Of a stretch of 64,000 bases of DNA, positions 58,943 through 64,000 are shown piece after piece. The notes beneath the pieces are model-generated. The model did not search any database and was not told the DNA's origin. It worked only from the letters and a program-made list of their open reading frames with translations. The stretch is from Whalleya microplaca (lineage: Eukaryota > Ascomycota > Sordariomycetes > Xylariales > Xylariaceae): the NCBI GenBank assembly GCA_022497155.1, contig MU385750.1, positions 248,001 to 312,000 on the forward strand, read 5' to 3'. Position 1 is the stretch's first letter; every line of letters starts with the position of its first letter. The translations under genes were made by a program, and so were the position numbers.

Positions 58943-59077
58943 GCCTGGCTAGCTCAATCGGTAGAGCGTGAGACTCTTAATCTCAAGGTTGCGGGTAAGT
59001 TAAGACTGCGTCTAACATGCAATGCATATTCCGTATATACTAACACCTCTGCGAAGGTTCGACCCCCGCGTTGGGCT
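58943..59077 (+). tRNA. tRNA-Lys(CUU) interrupted in the T stem by an mRNA-type intron
   Basis: The cloverleaf is complete once 58995-59056 is removed. The acceptor GCCTGGC (58943-58949) pairs with GTTGGGC (59070-59076), discriminator T. The D stem is GCTC/GAGC, the anticodon stem TGAGA/TCTCA with loop CTCTTAA and anticodon CTT (58976-58978). The T stem GCGGG/CCCGC encloses TTCGACC. The 62-nt insert begins GTAAGT, contains TACTAAC ending 12 nt before its last base and ends in AG: a textbook fungal spliceosomal intron. There is no intron at the normal 37/38 site. The last intron G plus exon gives GGTTCGACCCC, so the B box is intact in DNA. A T9-10 run near 59126 can terminate Pol III. Confidence 0.85.
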
Positions 59078-60373
59078 CAATTCCTAACGCTTCCCAGTTC
59101 ACTGGGATATGCAATCATAACATTCTATTTTTTTTTATCGCCTTTTCTTCTTACCTTTTTAATCCTTTCAACTGCTTGTGAACCTTTGTATGGAGTGTAG
59201 CCTTCAACCGAAAAACTTCTCTGTATATAGTAGAACAGGGTGACCCCTTTTCTTGTTCCCAGAATACTGCGGCGCCTAAGCATACGTTCGTGCGCAGAGC
59301 ATCATTGCTTGATATCACACAAAATCCCCGAGACCACCCATTACTTAACTTTCAGTTTTGTCGATGCAGGCTTCATTGTTTGGTGAGTATCAAACACATA
59401 ATATCTACATGACCACACTTCACCCGCCCCCCAGCGGACAACTCTAAGAACCCAAGCCATAACTTAAGTAAAAGGTCTCCAACTATAACAGAACGCTTTG
59501 ATAAGCCCCAAGAGGCAAGTATATCGCGGTGGCCGATATGCCAGTCGGCCAATGTGTTCTGACAGGTACTCTTGTCAATGCATCCTATCTCAGGGACCTG
59601 TCCCTCATCACGTGAAAGTCTACGTCTTGTTCAACCAGGGACAGCTGCAGTTCGGATTCCTAGCAACAAGCAACCAACCAACCGTGTCTGATCCCAGCCG
59701 AAGAAGGGCATATGGTGAGGGTAACCTATACTATCAGACTTGGTGGTATTGTGAGTCCATGGACAGACAGTCATGCTAACAGACATCCTCGTCAAAAACT
59801 TACCTAGCTGTAAACTACAACAACAAAGTAGACATGATCTTGATTCTCAAGGACCCTAGTATCAATAAGACTTCAGCGTAGAAATTTGGAAGTTGGGCTT
59901 CTATGGGACATTCACTGGCATAAATTCTGGCAATTGGGGTCTCCAAGACAGAAACCACGGTCCGTTTTGTGCGCACATAGTTCATTACTATCAACTGAGA
60001 GGGGAGAAAAGCAACGTCCCTGGGGAAGTCAGACATGCTGCATGACAGCATGACATTGATGAGAGGCTCAATCTAGACATCTCCATATGCCTGTACTCTC
60101 TCGTGTGCTCGTACTCAGTGCTCATGTTCCGCACTGCTGTTACTGAAATTGCACCCGCTATGTACGCAGTGTTGGGGTGTTCATTCATGCTCCTTTCCTT
60201 GGTTATCTTTGCGGCTTTGGATATCACTCGAGCTCGGCGCTCCTCCTGCAGCTCTCTTGATATCATTCCTGTACTCATGCCCTATCACTTCACTTGTTGC
60301 CATGCAAATTGTCATGCATACGCCAAAGAATCGTATGCAACAATTCACACAAGCAGGTCTTAGCGTCCATCAT
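59078..60373. other. Spacer with a decayed ORF
   Basis: Contains the Pol III T-run of tRNA-Lys near 59126 and the possible pseudogene at 59498-60060; otherwise nothing recognised. Confidence 0.4.
59498..60060 (+). pseudogene. Possible decayed gene with in-frame stops
   Basis: One frame reads as protein-like (GFLATSNQPTVSDPSRR, KTYLAVNYNNKVDMILILKD, KFGSWASMGH) but is broken by TAA, TAG, TAA, TAG and TGA codons. Several could be Gln codons changed by C to T. The text between stops loosely recalls the blades of a secreted fungal lectin-type propeller. No start or end can be fixed, and chance is a real alternative. Confidence 0.3.
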
Positions 60374-62002
60374 CTAAGCCTCCCTAGCATCCTCAGCATC
60401 CTCAGCATCCTCAGCGTCCTCAGCGTCCTCAGCATTTTCAGCGTCCTCAGCATTTTCAGCTTCCTCAGCATTCTCAGCATTCTCAGCGCTCTTCTCCTCC
60501 TTCAGGGGACTTGCCTCCTTCAAAGTTGCGTTACTCCCACCATGCTCCGACCCTGCAGCGGACTCCTGAGCATCCGACAACTGGTCCTCCCCAAGGCTTC
60601 TGCTCTCATCTCCAACTTCTTCATTCTCATCCTTGGTGCTCTCCGCATTGGCACTCTCGGCCTCGACACTCTCAGTCCCGACACTCTCTGTCCAGGCACT
60701 AGCATTAGCGCTTTCCGAGTTGATAGAAGCAGTCGGTGATGGTGAAGCTTTCTTCGACGTCAGTCGTCGGTATTCCTCCAGCTCTTGTCCAATGGCCACA
60801 CCCGAGATCTCAGCCTGCTCTGACAGATGCTTCATGTAATCATTTCTCAGAGGAACTGGCATCTCTTTGAGGCACTCATCCACTAACTGTGGAAATCGTA
60901 GATTACAGTTGGTGTGTGATTGATGAGGCAGGTGATTGGGGCCGCGGTAAGGAATTGTTTTGATCCCCTCAAGCTTAACCTTCAACTCTGAAATGCTGCC
61001 GTGGTACTTGGCAGCCGTGGGAACAGGAAACAGACCCGCAGCCACCATGGCAGGAATGGCAGAACCCAGCATCATGGCCTCACATTGCCGGGTATCTCGG
61101 CCCAGCCGACAGAAATGAGTGTTGGAGTCCCTGTCAGGAGACGCCAGGAGCATCAAAGGAGTACGGACTGACTCGAGCATCTTGGAAATCGTCGAAGTGC
61201 GTGCAGTGGCAATCATAGCGAAGGAAGAAGTCAGCAGTGAATTCATATGAGTCGAATGTGGTTACCTACCAAATAGACCAGGAGGAAGAACCATTTCCTT
61301 CACCAGTTTGCCAGAGACGTTGACAAGCTCGCCTCGGGCATCAGTCTTGCTGCTCAGGATAAGAGCGTCGGCCATCTTGCGGAACAGACGGACATCGCCA
61401 AGGACCCATGCACACCAGATTAACTTGTGGCATTCGGCCGGACAATAGTCATGGCCAATATAAATAGACAGATACTTCGCCCAATCGTTTGCCCAAGGGT
61501 AGATGAGATGGGTGCATCTGTACTTGGAGGTGATGAGGGCAATCTCGAATAGCTCATCAAGGTCAGGCTGAACAGGGACCTTTTTGAACTCGTAGTGCAC
61601 AATACGTAGAATGGTCTCCAGGGCATCTGCATTGCCCTCGACGTTGAGGACCCATTCACCGTGGGCAGGGCGATTTTTGGCATCCTTGCCGTACAGTTGG
61701 GTGCGCCAAACAGGAGACGCGACAGCAAGGGAGCATGATGAAACCTGAAGCTTAATGGGGCCGTCGGGTGTCTTCACAGGGATGATAATGTCGCTGTCAA
61801 TATGAAAAATGACATAGTGTGTCTTGACAGAAGCCTTGGAGGCGATGGACTCGGAATCCGTATCTTGCTCATTGATTGGAGTAAGTCCGCGAGTAGGCGA
61901 GGCTGGCAAACTAGGCACCTTAGGCGCTTCGGGCGCGTCGAGCACCTCATTAGAGGGGAGGGCACCGGTCTCGGGAATGTCGACAGTGGCAGAAGAAGCC
62001 AT
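60374..62002 (-). CDS. BTB/POZ-domain protein with an acidic repeat tail
   Basis: Two exons on the minus strand, 62002-61270 and 61167-60374, joined by a 102-nt intron (GTAGGT...GTCAG) in phase 1; 508 aa. After a disordered Pro/Ser-rich N-terminus, residues about 61-170 form a BTB-type fold (HYVIFHIDSDIIIPV...LQVSSCSLAVASPVWRTQLYG...ETILRIVHYEF), as in the many Pezizomycotina BTB proteins of unknown role. The helical region that follows (ALITSKYRCTHLIYPW) is usual for the family. The second exon continues with a His/Cys-containing domain, and the C-terminal 130 residues are low complexity, ending in an (A-E-D/N)n repeat. BTB proteins often dimerise or act as cullin adaptors; neither is shown here. 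The ATG 62002 is preferred, since the frame further upstream offers only TTG. Confidence 0.75.
60386..60488. repeat. 9-bp coding minisatellite (TCCTCAGCA-type)
   Basis: About eleven copies of a 9-bp unit (TCCTCAGCA, TCCTCAGCG, TTTTCAGCG, TTCTCAGCA) encode the Ala-Glu-Asp/Asn repeat at the end of the BTB protein. Multiples of 9 bp keep the frame, so length variation between strains is likely. Confidence 0.9.
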
Positions 62003-63566
62003 CTCTGATCTTGAGATCAAGAGTGCTAGAGTGTTATTGGTAGAATGTTACTGGTAGATAGACACGAAACAGGGTGATTATCAAAGGGTGGAATGCCCAA
62101 GTCAGAAGACCGAAGTGACAGATGGTAAGTGTCAGGTATGGATGCCACGGTGAAATTCAGATGAGGCAGAAACCCTAAGAAGGTCTCGAGGGAGGAAGGT
62201 CGAGACCGGAGTGTTGGAACGAAATGACCAGCGGAAGAGAACGGATGTGACAGGCTCCAGAATGATGTGCAAATCCTCGTAGATATCTATCTGTGCTGTG
62301 GCAAGTGAGAAGAAACAACCTTGGGTGGTGAGAGAGGATGCAGGAGACCTTGAAGCGGTTTCAACCTAGAATACGGAAGGAAACCGATATAGTGTCGTAC
62401 CCGAGATCTTGAGTGAGAGTTGCCCAGATTGTTGTAAGTTGAAGGGAGGGAGGGTGAAAGATTTGAGGTTCGGATTATTTGCAAATCAGAGGAAAGTTGT
62501 AGAGGGAGTGGTGGGTGAGTAGGGCAGGGACAATCAGTTTGAGGATGTTAGGGTGAACGCCGTTGCTGCTGTCGAGGGCAACAATGACGATATCCTACCA
62601 TATCAACACGTAGGTACTTGGGAACTACATGTAATCTAACAGCGAGATTTGCTACTTGGGACAGCAGAGAGTCCATGATAAGGAATGCTTACTAGATCAA
62701 TAGGCAGTAGCGACGGCAAGTTCAGCGGGTTATCACCCTATTAGGTACCTAGGTAGGCTCCTAGGTAACCTAAGTCGGTACCTGTAAGTACATAACCAAC
62801 CAAGGTTGTTGCCTTCAGTGATAGCACCCGCAGTTGACTTGATTCCCCTGAAAGCCCCTGGTCGATCTATGTAGTTCCGTAAGGTGAAATCCCTCTCAAG
62901 TGTTGCCAATGACTAGAGCAGCATTGAGTGTGTCTCGGTTCTTCCTCCTTAGCGGTCTCAGTATCCTGTTCATCTGCTTTCACTTACAAGTCTCATGACA
63001 CCCCTAATAAATATGACCAAGAGAATGAAAGAGGTGGTAAGCTGAGATGTTATATATCAAGTTTATTGCTAACCTAGTTGTCTGTCAGTTCCTGGAGTGC
63101 CAAAGGGGCTAGCAATCACAGACAACACCCACCGGCAGGAGACATGGTGAAAGGAGACTGCTACACCAAATGCAAAAGAACTCATTCCCATTCCCAGTTG
63201 TACATCATGGACAGTTCCCGTTATTGTCGCTACCTAATACAATCGCTGAAATTCATTATGGGCAGTACAGAGCAGCTAATATATCGTACAGGGAAACATC
63301 TAAAAGTCATAAAGCAGCCTTTTGCTTTGCCCCTGATATCTGCCATCAGTTGTGTCTGCTGCAAGAGAAATTATACCCCGGAAAACCTCTACCATACATC
63401 AGTCTATACCACATTAGAGGATGATCCCGCAGTTTCCCATCGAAGTGGAAAACCAAGGGCATGGCAATGCGCAGCTTGAAAGGGGGCTGTTCAAGGTGGG
63501 GTGGGGATCAGGCCTCAGACCCCTAGTTGAGGGGGAGGGAGGGAATAAGAACTACACCTTGGTAAT
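62003..63566. other. Spacer upstream of the BTB gene
   Basis: No gene supported. Purine-rich leader-like sequence lies directly upstream of the BTB gene, and TACCTAGGTA words cluster at about 62743-62783. The ORFs at 63078-63479 have no domain. Confidence 0.4.
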
Positions 63567-63998
63567 CTAGGAAGTGCCCTCTCCCTCCCCTAGGAGACGG
63601 GCAATCAACACATAGACGAATATGAGGCCCCCAAACAGCAGCAGCTTGTTTTGGCCTAGCCATCCCCTGCCGGCATCCCTACGCTGGACGAGGGCATCCA
63701 CCACAGCCTGGGTCTGTCCACCACTACCGCCGGCAATGCCTAGCTGCGACCCGCACGATGCCCCGATCCTAACGCCCGTGCTCAGGTCGATGTTGTCCTC
63801 CGTCATCCACCGCCAATTCTCCTTGTCTACCTCGGGCCATTCCGACCGGAACTTAGCGCCTCCGTCACCGGCCTTAACGTTGCCTTTCTGTGCTGGGTTC
63901 CTGGAGTGCGATCCACCGCCCGTCGAGTTCCACCACCTCGATCTCGCAGCAAACGCCTTGCGTTCCTGTGCTGTGGCCGACACCGAGCCCGTGGTCAT
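63567..63998 (-). CDS. Uncharacterised tail-anchored membrane protein (may continue past window end)
   Basis: A 143-codon ORF whose ATG lies two bases from the window edge, so the true N-terminus may be outside. The body is hydrophilic with a Trp-rich stretch (SEWPEVDKENWRWMTEDN). The C-terminus has one membrane helix (KLLLFGGLIFVYVLIARLL, about 118-136) followed by only seven residues, the build of a tail-anchored protein of ER, mitochondrial or peroxisomal membranes. Family not recognised. Confidence 0.55.
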   Translation of the reverse strand: MTTGSVSATAQERKAFAARSRWWNSTGGGSHSRNPAQKGNVKAGDGGAKFRSEWPEVDKENWRWMTEDNIDLSTGVRIGASCGSQLGIAGGSGGQTQAVVDALVQRRDAGRGWLGQNKLLLFGGLIFVYVLIARLLGEGEGTS

Positions 63999-64000
63999 CT

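Noticed and set aside
58995..59056. T-stem insert as a canonical endonuclease-type tRNA intron
   Set aside because: Its position is not 37/38, and its ends and branch site follow the spliceosomal consensus.
60386..60488. CRISPR-like regular repeat
   Set aside because: Units are 9 bp without spacers, coding for an acidic repeat in a eukaryotic gene.

Overview
The window is nuclear DNA of a filamentous ascomycete (Pezizomycotina, most likely Sordariomycetes; genus not determinable). The signs are short 50-100 nt GT-AG introns with CTAAC/CTGAC-like branch sites, SAM50 and arginyl-tRNA synthetase of filamentous-fungal type, a siderophore transporter, CBM18 and cysteine-rich secreted proteins, Pol III tRNA genes, and an AT-rich block that looks like repeat-induced point mutation (RIP). 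Gene models were made by joining frames at consensus splice sites and checking that the phases agree.

Layout. 1-5223: RIP-ruined LTR retrotransposon ending in a recognisable LTR. 5.7-14.5 kb: secreted GH18-like protein, amino-acid permease, secretory lipase, a MITE-like repeat, and SAM50 of the mitochondrial outer membrane. 14.5-20.5 kb: fold-back repeats and two multi-exon lineage-type genes, one with a C2H2-like motif. 20.5-24.9 kb: gene-poor, with tRNA-Thr(CGU) and two perfect GATA-type iron-response sites ahead of a five-exon siderophore transporter (25-27 kb). 27-34 kb: almost empty. 34-45.3 kb: a DapA-family aldolase, arginyl-tRNA synthetase with two in-frame starts and a GC-AG intron, a coiled-coil protein, a tRNA-derived SINE-like Pol III unit, a small beta-trefoil-like protein and a double-chromodomain protein. 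46.4-48.4 kb: a gene split by a PIF/Harbinger-type element that itself carries a solo LTR of the same family as the left-edge retrotransposon. 50-52 kb: an alcohol-acetyltransferase-like gene with two +1 frameshifts. 54-58 kb: tandem-knottin secreted protein, amidohydrolase and CBM18 protein. 58.9 kb: tRNA-Lys(CUU). 60-64 kb: a decayed ORF, a BTB-domain protein with an acidic repeat tail, and a tail-anchored protein cut by the window edge.

Most unusual observation: the tRNA-Lys(CUU) gene at 58943-59077 is canonical except for a 62-nt insert in the T stem. The insert has every mark of a spliceosomal intron (GTAAGT donor, perfect TACTAAC branch site, AG acceptor), and removing it exactly at GT-AG restores a perfect tRNA. 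The gene-in-a-gene insertion at 47.2-48.2 kb is also very clean: deleting it with one TTA duplication restores an open, phase-consistent three-exon gene.

Housekeeping functions (SAM50, ArgRS, tRNAs) sit among accessory secreted and transport genes. No biosynthetic cluster or operon-like logic is evident. Genes appear to be independently transcribed, with spacers rich in small inverted repeats.
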